DNA from: Jidongwangia harbinensis
Lineage (GTDB): Bacteria; Actinomycetota; Actinomycetes; Mycobacteriales; Micromonosporaceae
Assembly: GCF_020216025.1 (NCBI RefSeq)
Contig: NZ_JAIWNC010000047.1
Location: forward strand, 1 to 55,225
Direction of reading: 5' to 3'
DNA: 55,225 nucleotides
The translations under genes and the position numbers were made by a program. A model generated the notes under the pieces. The model searched no databases. It was not told the DNA's origin and was given only the letters and a program-made list of their open reading frames with translations. Positions 24,376 to 32,074 of the stretch are shown piece by piece (the first letter of the stretch is position 1; each line of letters begins with the position of its first letter).

Positions 24376-26178
24376 ATGCCACCGTTCGCCCTGCTGCACC
24401 GCGACGGCGCCGATCACGTCGAGGTGCTCACCGGAGACCTGGTCACCGTCGACACGCTCGCCGACATCCCGCTGGATACCGGCGGCCAGACCCTGGCCGT
24501 GATCCCCTACCGCCAGATCACCGAACGCGGCTTCGACTGCGTGGACGACGGCGCGCCGCTGGAATGCCTGCGGATCACCTCGGCCGAGACCGCCCCGCTG
24601 GACGCGTTCGGCGACCATCCGTTCGAGGTGAGCGGCGGCGCGTTCGACATCTCCGACGCGGAGTACGGCACCGTCGTCGGAGACGTGCTGCGCGACGAGA
24701 TCGGCCGCGGCGAGGGCGCCAACTTCGTCATCCACCGCGTCTTCACCGCCTCCGTCACCGGTGACCCGCTCACCGCCGCGAGGGCCGCGTTCCACCGGTT
24801 GCTCACCCGCGAGCAGGGCGCGTACTGGACGTTCCTGGTGCACACCGGCACCCGCACGCTGGTCGGTGCGTCCCCGGAGCGGCACGTCAGCGTCGCCGAC
24901 GGCCTCACCATGATGAACCCGATCAGCGGGACGTTCCGGCACGGTTCCGGCTCGCTGCTGGAGTTCCTCGCCGACGCCAAGGAGACCGAGGAGCTCTACA
25001 TGGTGCTGGACGAGGAACTGAAGATGATGGCCGCGGTCGCCGAGCACGGCGGGCAGGTGGTCGGGCCGTACCTGAAGCAGATGAGCCGGCTCACCCACAC
25101 CGAGTACCTGCTCGCCGGGCGGGGCTCGATGGACGTCCGGGACGTGCTCCGGGAGACCATGTTCGCGCCGACCGTGACCGGCAGCCCGATCGAGAACGCC
25201 TGCCGGGTGATCGCCCGCCACGAACGCCGCGGGCGCGGTTACTACGGGGGCGTACTCGCGCTGCTCGGCCACGACGACCAGGGCCGGCAGACGCTGGACG
25301 CGCCGATCCTGATCCGGACCGCGGAGATCTCCCCGGCCGGCACCCTGCGGGTGCCGGTCGGCGCCACCCTGGTCCGGCACTCCACCGCGGCCGGCGAGGT
25401 CGCCGAGACCCACACCAAGGCCGCCGGGATCCTGGCCGCGCTGGGCCTGCGATCCGCACCGGCCTCCGGGGGTACGCCGCCCGCCGTCGACACGCCCGAG
25501 GTGCAGGCCGCGCTCGCCGCCCGCAACGTCGGCCTGGCCCGGTTCTGGCTCGACGAGCGCCGGCCCGCCTCGACCCACCTCGCCGGGCACCGCGCGGTGA
25601 TCGTGGACAACGAGGACACGTTCACCGCGATGCTGGCACACCAGTTGCGGGCTCTCGGCCTGACCGTGTCGGTGGTGCCGTGGAACGCGACCGGGCCGCT
25701 CACCGCGGATCTCGTCGTGGTGGGCCCCGGCCCGGGCGATCCCCGGTCCACGACGGACCCGAAGATGACCTTCCTCCGCGGCCTGCTGTCCGGTCTGCTC
25801 GCCGGCGGCCGGCCGACGCTCGGCGTGTGCCTGGGACAGCAGATGCTGGCCGGCGCGCTGGGCCTGCCGCTGCACCGGCGGGAGGCGCCGTACCAGGGGG
25901 TCGCCCGCGACATCGATCTGTTCGGCACCACCCGGCGGGTGGGCTTCTACTCCAGTTTCACCGCGCTGGGTTCCGGCACCACCCTGGACACCCCGTACGG
26001 CCCGGTGGAGATCGCCGGCGACGAGTCCGACGGCAGTTTGCACGGGTTGCGCGGGCCCTCCTTCGCCGGCGTGCAGTTCCATCCGGAGTCGGTGCTCAGC
26101 CGGGACGGGACGGCCGTCCTCGAAGAACTTGTCACAGCTTTGCTCATCGATGTGGTTAGTCCGTCCCACATCGGGTAG
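24376..26178 (+). CDS. trpEG: Fused anthranilate synthase TrpE-TrpG (PhzE-like architecture)
   Basis: The 600-residue bifunctional enzyme has a chorismate-binding TrpE domain (about 1-360; MMNPISGTFRHGSG, KETEELYMVLDEELKMM, SPIENACRVIARHERRGRGYYGG). It is fused to a class I glutamine amidotransferase (about 405-595; GPGPGDPRS, nucleophile Cys485 in GVCLGQQMLAG, and His569-x-Glu571 in QFHPESV). It converts chorismate and glutamine to anthranilate, or to 2-amino-2-deoxyisochorismate in PhzE relatives. The upstream Trp leader and attenuator argue that product flow goes to tryptophan or a Trp-derived metabolite, so I favour anthranilate synthase. No other phenazine genes are present. The ATG follows GAAAGAGGA. 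I recall a similar attenuated fused trpEG in Streptomyces venezuelae. The gene stands alone and is followed by a strong terminator. Confidence 0.9.
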   Translation: MPPFALLHRDGADHVEVLTGDLVTVDTLADIPLDTGGQTLAVIPYRQITERGFDCVDDGAPLECLRITSAETAPLDAFGDHPFEVSGGAFDISDAEYGTVVGDVLRDEIGRGEGANFVIHRVFTASVTGDPLTAARAAFHRLLTREQGAYWTFLVHTGTRTLVGASPERHVSVADGLTMMNPISGTFRHGSGSLLEFLADAKETEELYMVLDEELKMMAAVAEHGGQVVGPYLKQMSRLTHTEYLLAGRGSMDVRDVLRETMFAPTVTGSPIENACRVIARHERRGRGYYGGVLALLGHDDQGRQTLDAPILIRTAEISPAGTLRVPVGATLVRHSTAAGEVAETHTKAAGILAALGLRSAPASGGTPPAVDTPEVQAALAARNVGLARFWLDERRPASTHLAGHRAVIVDNEDTFTAMLAHQLRALGLTVSVVPWNATGPLTADLVVVGPGPGDPRSTTDPKMTFLRGLLSGLLAGGRPTLGVCLGQQMLAGALGLPLHRREAPYQGVARDIDLFGTTRRVGFYSSFTALGSGTTLDTPYGPVEIAGDESDGSLHGLRGPSFAGVQFHPESVLSRDGTAVLEELVTALLIDVVSPSHIG

Positions 26179-26189
26179 CGGATAGGTGT

Positions 26190-26234
26190 GCCGGTGATCC
26201 GGGCGGGTCGAGAGCCCCCGCCCGGATCACCGGC
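26190..26234 (+). terminator. Strong intrinsic-type hairpin after trpEG
   Basis: GCCGGTGATCCGGGCGGG (26190-26207) pairs perfectly with CCCGCCCGGATCACCGGC (26217-26234) around a 9-nt loop, 11 nt after the trpEG stop. There is no U-tract, as is usual for actinobacterial terminators. It separates trpEG from the MFS gene. Confidence 0.85.
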
Positions 26235-26250
26235 CACCCTGTGTCGCGGC

Positions 26251-26278
26251 TTGACAGCACCTCGCTGACACGTTTAAG
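26251..26278 (+). promoter_or_regulatory. Candidate SigA-type promoter of the MFS gene
   Basis: A perfect -35 TTGACA (26251-26256) is separated by 16 nt from TTTAAG (26273-26278), which matches the -10 consensus at four of six positions. A start site around 26284 would leave only a few bases before the ATG at 26289, where there is no Shine-Dalgarno. A nearly leaderless mRNA is therefore predicted. Confidence 0.55.
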
Positions 26279-26288
26279 TCACGGTGTC

Positions 26289-27482
26289 ATGCCTGCGACC
26301 CTCACGGTCCGCCGCGCCCGGGTCGCGGTGGCCGCCCTGTTCCTCACCAACGGCGCCATGTTCGCCAACGTCGTACCGCGCATCCCCGAGTTCAAGACCG
26401 GCCTGGAGCTGAGCAACACCGCGCTCGGCACCGCCCTGGCGGCCGGCACCGTGGGCGCCGTGCTGGCCGGGTTCTTCGCGGCCGGCGTGATCCGCCGGCT
26501 CCGGTCGGCCCGGGTCGCGGCGTTCGGCATGGTGCTGCTCGCGCCGGCGTTCACGCTCCTCGCGCTCGCCCCCAACGGGCTGGTCCTGGCCGGCGTGCTC
26601 TTCGTCGCCAGCGCGGTCGACTCGGTGGTGGACGTCGCGCAGAACGCACACGGCCTGCGGGTGCAGAGGATCTACGGTCGCTCGATCGTCAACTCGTTCC
26701 ACGGCCTGTGGAGCGTCGGCTGCGTCGCCGGCGGCGTGATGGGATCCGCCGCCGCCGGGCTCCGGATACCGCTGGCCCTGCACCTCGGCGTGGCCGGCGC
26801 GCTGATCAGCGTGATCGTCCTGGTGGCGTACCGGTACACGCTGCCCGGCCCGGACGACCGCGAACGCCCCGCGGCGAGCACCACCGGACCGTCACCGGCA
26901 CGTCGCCTCACCGGCACCGCGGTCCGGATGCTCGCCGCGCTCGGCCTGCTCGCCGCCTGCGGCGCACTGGTGGAGGACGCCGGCGCCTCCTGGGGCGCCA
27001 TCTACCTGCGCGACAACCTGCACACCGGCGCCGCCACCGCCGGCCTGGCGTTCGTCGCCCTGCAGGCCGCGATGACCCTCGGCCGGCTACTCGGCGACCG
27101 GGTGGTCAACCGCTTCGGCCAGCGCACCGTGGTCCGCACCGGCGGACTGCTCACCGCGGCCGGCCTCGGCGGCGCCCTGGCGTGGCCCACCGTCGGCACC
27201 ACCCTGGCCGGCTTCGCGCTCGCCGGCCTCGGCGCCGCCACCCTCGTGCCGGCCGCCATGCACACCGCCGACGAACTGCCCGGCCTCCCGCCCGGCGTCG
27301 GCCTGACCGTGGTGTCCTGGCTGCTGCGCATCGGGTTCCTGGTGTCGCCGCCGCTGATCGGCCTGCTCGCCGACCTCAGCAGCCTGCGGGTCGGCCTGCT
27401 CGCGGTGGTGCTCGGCGGCGTGGTGACCGCGATCCTCGGCCGGGTTCTGCTGAACCGGGCGGCGCCCGCCGGCCCGGCATAG
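26289..27482 (+). CDS. MFS transporter
   Basis: The 397-residue protein has about twelve transmembrane helices in two halves joined by a short polar loop (about 185-205). The N-terminal half starts RVAVAALFLTNGAMFANVVPRIPEF, a pattern I associate with the MFS subgroup resembling FucP/YbjJ-like sugar or drug permeases. The start at ATG 26289 removes 16 non-membrane residues from the longest frame and fits the promoter just upstream. An aldo/keto reductase gene follows 9 nt later, so the two are probably co-transcribed. The substrate is unknown. Confidence 0.85.
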   Translation: MPATLTVRRARVAVAALFLTNGAMFANVVPRIPEFKTGLELSNTALGTALAAGTVGAVLAGFFAAGVIRRLRSARVAAFGMVLLAPAFTLLALAPNGLVLAGVLFVASAVDSVVDVAQNAHGLRVQRIYGRSIVNSFHGLWSVGCVAGGVMGSAAAGLRIPLALHLGVAGALISVIVLVAYRYTLPGPDDRERPAASTTGPSPARRLTGTAVRMLAALGLLAACGALVEDAGASWGAIYLRDNLHTGAATAGLAFVALQAAMTLGRLLGDRVVNRFGQRTVVRTGGLLTAAGLGGALAWPTVGTTLAGFALAGLGAATLVPAAMHTADELPGLPPGVGLTVVSWLLRIGFLVSPPLIGLLADLSSLRVGLLAVVLGGVVTAILGRVLLNRAAPAGPA

Positions 27483-27491
27483 GTTGGCAGC

Positions 27492-28511
27492 ATGGAATAT
27501 CGCACCCTCGGGCGCAGCGGCTGCGCCGTGTCCGCACTCTGTCTCGGCACCATGACCTTCGGGCGCGAGTCCGACGAACAGACGGCACACGCCCAACTCG
27601 ACCGCTTCGTCGAGGCCGGCGGCACGTTCGTGGACACCGCCGACGTGTACTCCGCCGGCGAGTCCGAGCGGATCATCGGACACTGGTACGCGTCCCGGCC
27701 CGCCGACGTGACCGCCCGCGTGGTCCTGGCCACCAAGGGCCGCTTCGCGATGGCCGACGAACCCAACGGCCTCGGCCTGTCCGCCCGCCACCTCACCCGC
27801 GCGCTGGACGCCTCCCTCACCCGGCTCGGCGTCGACGCGATCGACCTGTACCAGGCGCACGCCTGGGACCCGCTGACCCCGCTCGACGAGACGCTGCGCA
27901 CGCTCGACGGCTTCGTCCGGGCCGGCAAGATCCGCTACTACGGCTTCTCCAACTTCACCGGCTGGCAGCTCACCAAGGCCGTACACCTGGCACGCGAACT
28001 CGGCCTGGCCGGACCGATCAGCCTGCAGCCGCAGTACAACCTGCTGGTCCGCCAGATCGAGTGGGAGATCGTCCCGGCCGCCCAGGACGCCGGCCTGGGC
28101 CTGCTGCCGTGGAGCCCGCTGGGCGGCGGCTGGCTGACCGGCAAGTACCGCCGCGACCAGCGGCCGAGCGGCGCCACCCGGCTCGGCGAGAACCCGGAGA
28201 AGGGCATGGAGGCCTGGGAGCGCCGGGACACCGAACGCACCTGGAACGTGGTCGAGGCGGTGCAGCGGGTCGCCGAGGACCGCGGCGTGTCGATGGCCGA
28301 GGTGGCGCTGGCCTGGGTGACCGACCGGCCGGCGGTCACCGCGACCATCCTCGGTGCCCGGACGCTGGACCAGCTCGACGTCAACCTGCGCGCCGCGGAC
28401 CTGCACCTGACCGCCGAGGAGACGGCGGCGCTGGACGCGGCGAGCGACCTGCACACGCCGGACTACCCGTACGGCGAACTCGGCATCGGCCAGCGCAGCC
28501 GCGCCATCTGA
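27492..28511 (+). CDS. Aldo/keto reductase
   Basis: The 339-residue NADPH-dependent oxidoreductase has the AKR catalytic tetrad: Asp48 and Tyr53 (FVDTADVYSAGESE), Lys82 (LATKGRF) and His123 (YQAHAWD). The GFSNFTGWQL segment and the C-terminal ILGARTLDQLDVNL cofactor motif are also present. Sequence style matches the AKR11/YhdN or AKR12 groups. The gene is 9 nt after the MFS gene. The substrate is unknown, and the transport/reductase pairing suggests handling of an imported or exported carbonyl compound. Confidence 0.92.
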   Translation: MEYRTLGRSGCAVSALCLGTMTFGRESDEQTAHAQLDRFVEAGGTFVDTADVYSAGESERIIGHWYASRPADVTARVVLATKGRFAMADEPNGLGLSARHLTRALDASLTRLGVDAIDLYQAHAWDPLTPLDETLRTLDGFVRAGKIRYYGFSNFTGWQLTKAVHLARELGLAGPISLQPQYNLLVRQIEWEIVPAAQDAGLGLLPWSPLGGGWLTGKYRRDQRPSGATRLGENPEKGMEAWERRDTERTWNVVEAVQRVAEDRGVSMAEVALAWVTDRPAVTATILGARTLDQLDVNLRAADLHLTAEETAALDAASDLHTPDYPYGELGIGQRSRAI

Positions 28512-28585
28512 CCCCGCCGAGCAGCGGCAAGCGAGGCGCGTCCGTGGGTGCGGCGCGATTCCCGGTGCGGAGGGCGCCGCACCCC

Positions 28586-28710
28586 ACACGCGGCGCGCCC
28601 CCAACGACGGGGCGTGTCGACTTCCGGCACGGACCCCACCACACCCCCACACGCCGCGCCCCCAACGACGGGGCGTGTCGACTTCCGGCACGGACCCCAC
28701 CACACCCCCA
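28586..28710. repeat. 61-bp tandem repeat, about two copies, in the spacer after the aldo/keto reductase
   Basis: A 61-bp unit containing CCAACGACGGGGCGTGTCGA and TTCCGGCACGGACCCCACCA occurs from about 28586 and again 61 bp later. A partial third copy starts ACCCCCACACGCCGCGC. The copies are almost identical, implying recent duplication. No protein-coding signal is convincing here. It is the first part of a 527-bp gene-free spacer (28512-29038) between convergent genes. Confidence 0.85.
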
Positions 28711-28777
28711 CACGCCGCGCACGGGGCCGCCCCGACAGCGCCGTCTCGTCCTCGAGGCCAACGCCGCCACTGCTGCT

Positions 28778-28866
28778 CAGATCTTGGAGGCGTGCACGAT
28801 TCTTGGAGCGCAACGGCCCTCAGGAGGGCCACCCGCCTCCAAGATCTGCCCACGCCTCCAAGATCT
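28778..28866. repeat. Nested inverted repeat around a CTTGGAGGCG core
   Basis: CAGATCTTGGAGGCG (28778-28792) has its exact reverse complement at 28834-28848, and a second right arm follows at 28853-28866 (CGCCTCCAAGATCT). Inside is a smaller hairpin GGCCCTC-AG-GAGGGCC. The structure is palindromic on both strands, has no coding capacity, and looks like an interspersed REP- or MITE-like intergenic element. Confidence 0.75.
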
Positions 28867-28894
28867 ACTGCCCGAAGGCCACATATCGGACGCC

Positions 28895-28933
28895 GCCAGG
28901 CCGAGCCGCCAGGCCGAGCCGCCAGGCCGAGCC
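28895..28933. repeat. Three perfect tandem copies of a 13-bp unit
   Basis: GCCAGGCCGAGCC is repeated three times without change, then breaks off at GCCCG. It lies between the CTTGGAGGCG inverted repeat and the 38-bp palindrome. Perfect short tandem repeats of this kind arise by slippage and often differ in number between strains. Confidence 0.9.
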
Positions 28934-28945
28934 GCCCGAAACGAC

Positions 28946-28983
28946 GTTGGTGTACCAGTGGAGCGCTCCACTGGTACACCAAC
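28946..28983. repeat. 38-bp perfect palindrome
   Basis: GTTGGTGTACCAGTGGAGC is followed directly by its exact reverse complement, with no loop or mismatch. A smaller hairpin, GGTGTTC-CACT-GAACACC (29012-29029), lies between it and the stop of the ABC ATPase gene. The pair may terminate convergent transcription, but a perfect 19-bp arm with no loop is more typical of a mobile-element end or a protein-binding site than of a terminator. Confidence 0.85.
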
Positions 28984-29038
28984 GCTGGTACAGGCGCTCG
29001 AAAACCACCGTGGTGTTCCACTGAACACCGGCGGCACC

Positions 29039-30244
29039 TCAGGAAGCGGACACCCCGGCCGCGCGCCCCTCGTGCAGCGTCACGTTCCGGCCGTCCGCCG
29101 GGTCGAACAGATGGATCTTGTCGAGGTTGAGCCAGATCTTGGCGTCCGCGCCCTCGCGTACCCGGGACTCCGCGGACAACCGGGTCACCAGCCCGGACTG
29201 GTTCGGCAGGTCCGCACCGCCCGCGTCGGCGGCCAGATCCTCCAGGTCGGCGGCGGTCGCCGCGTCCCCCTCGACGGTCAGGTACACGTACTTGTCCGAG
29301 CCCATCGACTCCACCAGGTCCACCGGCGCGGTGAACTCCACGCCGCGGGCCCGGTGGTGGTCCTCGACAAGCGCCGCGTCCTCGAAGTGCTCGGGCCGGA
29401 TGCCCAGCACCAGTTGCCGGGGGGCGTCCCCGGCGGCGAGCATCCGCTGGATCCGGTCGCCCAGCGGCAGGTCACCCAGCGCGGTACGCAGCTTGCCCTC
29501 GGCCACCTCGGCGGGCAGGAAGTTCATCGACGGCGAGCCGATGAACCCGGCCACGAACAGGTTGTTCGGGTTGTCGTACAGCGTCTGCGGGTCGCCGACC
29601 TGCTGGATGTGGCCGGCCCGCATGACCACCACCCGGTCGCCCAGCGTCATCGCCTCGGTCTGGTCGTGGGTGACGTAGACGGTCGTGGTGCCGAGCTGCT
29701 TCTGCAGGCGGGAGACCTGCGTACGCATCTGCACCCGCAGTTTGGCGTCCAGGTTGGACAGTGGTTCGTCCATCAGGAACGCCTTGGGGTTGCGCACGAT
29801 CGCCCGGCCCATGGCGACGCGCTGGCGCTGCCCGCCGGACAGGTTGGCCGGCCGGCGGTCCAGGTAGTCGGTCAGCTCAAGCACCTTCGCGGCGTCGTTC
29901 ACCTTCTTGTCGATCTCGGTGCGCGGAAGTTTGGCCAGCTTCAGCGGAAACGCCATGTTCTCCCGCACGGTCATGTTCGGGTACAGCGCGTACGACTGGA
30001 ACACCATCGCGATGTCCCGGTCCTTCGGCGCCTTGTCGTTGACCCGGGCGCCGTCGATCCGCAGTTCGCCGGACGTGATGTCCTCCAGCCCGGCGATCAT
30101 GTTGAGGGTGGTGGACTTCCCGCAGCCGGACGGGCCGACCAGGATGATGAACTCGCCGTCGGCGATCTCCAGGTCGATGCCGTGCACCGCGGTGGTGCCG
30201 TCCGGATAGCTCTTGGTCACCTTGTCGAGAACGATGTCAGCCAT
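29039..30244 (-). CDS. sugC: ABC transporter ATPase, UgpC/MsiK/SugC type
   Basis: The 401-residue ATPase has Walker A GPSGCGKST (37-45), Q-loop VFQSYALYPN, signature LSGGQRQRVAMGRA (135-148) and Walker B FLMDEP (156-161). An H-loop YVTHDQTEAM and C-terminal TOBE/regulatory domains from about 235 (FVAGFIGSPSMNFLPAEV) follow. It energises the importer encoded by the three upstream genes. ATPases of this group (MsiK) can serve several sugar importers; here it sits in the operon, as SugC does. The ATG start is 10 nt after the preceding permease stop. Confidence 0.93.
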   Translation of the reverse strand: MADIVLDKVTKSYPDGTTAVHGIDLEIADGEFIILVGPSGCGKSTTLNMIAGLEDITSGELRIDGARVNDKAPKDRDIAMVFQSYALYPNMTVRENMAFPLKLAKLPRTEIDKKVNDAAKVLELTDYLDRRPANLSGGQRQRVAMGRAIVRNPKAFLMDEPLSNLDAKLRVQMRTQVSRLQKQLGTTTVYVTHDQTEAMTLGDRVVVMRAGHIQQVGDPQTLYDNPNNLFVAGFIGSPSMNFLPAEVAEGKLRTALGDLPLGDRIQRMLAAGDAPRQLVLGIRPEHFEDAALVEDHHRARGVEFTAPVDLVESMGSDKYVYLTVEGDAATAADLEDLAADAGGADLPNQSGLVTRLSAESRVREGADAKIWLNLDKIHLFDPADGRNVTLHEGRAAGVSAS

Positions 30245-30254
30245 CTGTTGTCAC

Positions 30255-31094
30255 CTAACCCTTGACCGCGCCGGACGTGAGGCCCGCGACGATGCGCTTC
30301 TGGAAGAACAGCACGAAGAGGATGATCGGGATCGTGATGACCACGGCGGCCGCGGAGATCGCACCCGTCGGGTCCTCGAACTGCGACGCCCCGGTGAAGA
30401 ACGACAGCGCCACCGGCACCGTGCGGGACCGTTCCGTGGACGTCAGCGAGATGGCGAACAGGAAGTCGTTCCAGCAGAAGATGAAGACCAGGATCGCGGT
30501 GGTGAAGACGCCCGGCGCGGCCAGCGGCGCGATCACCTTGCGGAACGCCTCGCCCTGGGTGGCGCCGTCCATCTTGGCCGCCTTCTCCAGGTCCCACGGG
30601 ATCTGCTTGAAGAACGCCGACAGCGTGTAGATCGCCAGCGGCAGCGCGAACGTGATGTACGGCAGGATCAGCCCCAGCCAGGTGTCGAACAGCCCGATCT
30701 GCCGCTCGATGTTGAACAGCGGCGAGACCAGCGACACCTGCGGGAACATCGCGATCAGCAGGGAGACCCCGACCAGCAGGGACTTGCCCGGGAAGTCCAG
30801 GCGGCTGATCGCGTACGCGGCCATCGTGCCGAGCACCACCGCGATCAGCGTGGAGATCAGCGCGATGCCGATCGAGTTGACCAGGGCCCGGACGAACTGG
30901 TCGGTCTGGAAGATCGTCCGGTAGTTGTCCAGCGTCCACTCCCGCGGGATGAAGTTGCCGTCGGTGAGCGTGGCCGTGGTCTTGAACGACAACGACATGA
31001 TCCAGAGCACCGGGATCAGGGCGAAGACCACCACGACGGCGTCCAGCAGACCCCACTTGAACTTCGCCCGGTTCGAGGTGTCGAGCGTGGCCAT
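30255..31094 (-). CDS. sugB: Sugar ABC permease, MalG/SugB type
   Basis: The 279-residue permease has six transmembrane helices. The cytoplasmic EAA-type coupling motif is EKAAKMDGATQGEAFRKVIAPLAAPG. Its start overlaps the upstream permease stop by one base (TGATG). It pairs with the upstream MalF-type permease to form the membrane channel. Assignment to SugB rests on operon order and on the LpqY-like binding protein. Confidence 0.9.
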   Translation of the reverse strand: MATLDTSNRAKFKWGLLDAVVVVFALIPVLWIMSLSFKTTATLTDGNFIPREWTLDNYRTIFQTDQFVRALVNSIGIALISTLIAVVLGTMAAYAISRLDFPGKSLLVGVSLLIAMFPQVSLVSPLFNIERQIGLFDTWLGLILPYITFALPLAIYTLSAFFKQIPWDLEKAAKMDGATQGEAFRKVIAPLAAPGVFTTAILVFIFCWNDFLFAISLTSTERSRTVPVALSFFTGASQFEDPTGAISAAAVVITIPIILFVLFFQKRIVAGLTSGAVKG

Positions 31095-32074
31095 CAGCGC
31101 CTCCCGCCGTCGTCGCTGCTACCCGGCGCGGCGGTGCCGAACAGCTTCACGAAGATGAACGCGATGATCGCCACGGTCAGGAAGATCAGCACCGACATGG
31201 TGGATCCGATGCCGAGGTTGAGCCCCTTGATCAGGTTGTTGTAGGCGATCATCGACACCGACGAGGTCTGATTGGCCCCGTTGGTCAACACGTAGATGTT
31301 GTCGAAGACGCGGAACGCGTCGAGGGTGCGGAACAGCAGCGCGACCAGGATCGCCGGCTTCATCACCGGCAGCATCACCTTGGTGAACCGCTGCCACCAG
31401 CTCGCGCCGTCCATCGACGCGGCCTTGAGCAGGTCGTCCGGCACCAGGGCCAGGCCCGCCATCAGCAGCAGCGCCATGAACGGCGTGGTCTTCCAGATCT
31501 CGGCCAGGATGATGATCGCCAGGGCGCTGGCCCGTTCGGTCAGCGGCGCCCCGTCCGGCGTCACCAGGTTGGCCAGGTATCCGGTGCCGGGCGTCCACGC
31601 GTACCGCCAGCTGAAGGCGGCCACCACCGTGACGATCCCGTACGGAATCAGCGCCGACGTGCGGACCAGGCCGCGCCCGACGATGGTCCGGTGCATGATC
31701 AGCGCCAGCCCCATGCCCAGCACCAGCTCGACCACCACGGAGACGACGGTGATCAGCACGGTCACGGCGAACGCGGTCCACCAGTAGCTGTTGGTCAGCA
31801 CGGTGGCGTAGTTCTCCAACCCGACGAACTGCCGCTCGTCCGGGAACTTCAGGTCGTAGCGCTGCAGGGAGAGCCAGAACGAATACAGGATCGGGTACGC
31901 CGTCACGGCCACCATCACCAGCGCCGCCGGTGCGCAGAGCAGCCAGCCCAGCTTCCGTTCCTGCTTCTTACCCTCGCTGAGCGGGGTCCTGCCCCGGCGC
32001 CGCGGCGCGGTGCCGGCCCGCTTCTCGGCGTCCGTCGTGGCGGCGCCGGCCGGCGTGGTGGACGAAATGCTCAC
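31094..32074 (-). CDS. sugA: Sugar ABC permease, MalF/SugA type
   Basis: The 326-residue permease has a charged N-terminal extension (about 1-45) and six transmembrane helices. Its coupling motif is LLKAASMDGASWWQRFTKVMLPVMKPA. GTG at 32074 overlaps the stop of the binding-protein gene by 4 nt (GTGA), so translation is coupled. Together with the MalG-type partner it forms the translocation pore. Confidence 0.9.
   Translation of the reverse strand: MSISSTTPAGAATTDAEKRAGTAPRRRGRTPLSEGKKQERKLGWLLCAPAALVMVAVTAYPILYSFWLSLQRYDLKFPDERQFVGLENYATVLTNSYWWTAFAVTVLITVVSVVVELVLGMGLALIMHRTIVGRGLVRTSALIPYGIVTVVAAFSWRYAWTPGTGYLANLVTPDGAPLTERASALAIIILAEIWKTTPFMALLLMAGLALVPDDLLKAASMDGASWWQRFTKVMLPVMKPAILVALLFRTLDAFRVFDNIYVLTNGANQTSSVSMIAYNNLIKGLNLGIGSTMSVLIFLTVAIIAFIFVKLFGTAAPGSSDDGGRR

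Noticed and set aside
24376..26178. Fused TrpE-TrpG considered as a phenazine PhzE gene
   Set aside because: No other phz genes are nearby and a Trp-specific attenuator controls it, which favours anthranilate synthase. PhzE-like activity is not excluded.
28586..28710. 61-bp repeat considered as a CRISPR repeat-spacer unit
   Set aside because: Only about two copies are present and the whole unit is conserved, with no variable spacer.
28463..29037. Several short frames in the repeat spacer after the aldo/keto reductase
   Set aside because: They consist of translated tandem and inverted repeats with no consistent codon bias.
26708..30265. An 1185-codon open frame on the plus strand spanning the MFS, aldo/keto reductase and sugC genes
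   Set aside because: It covers several well-supported genes in other frames and the repeat spacer; the composition is low-complexity Arg/Pro/Gly.
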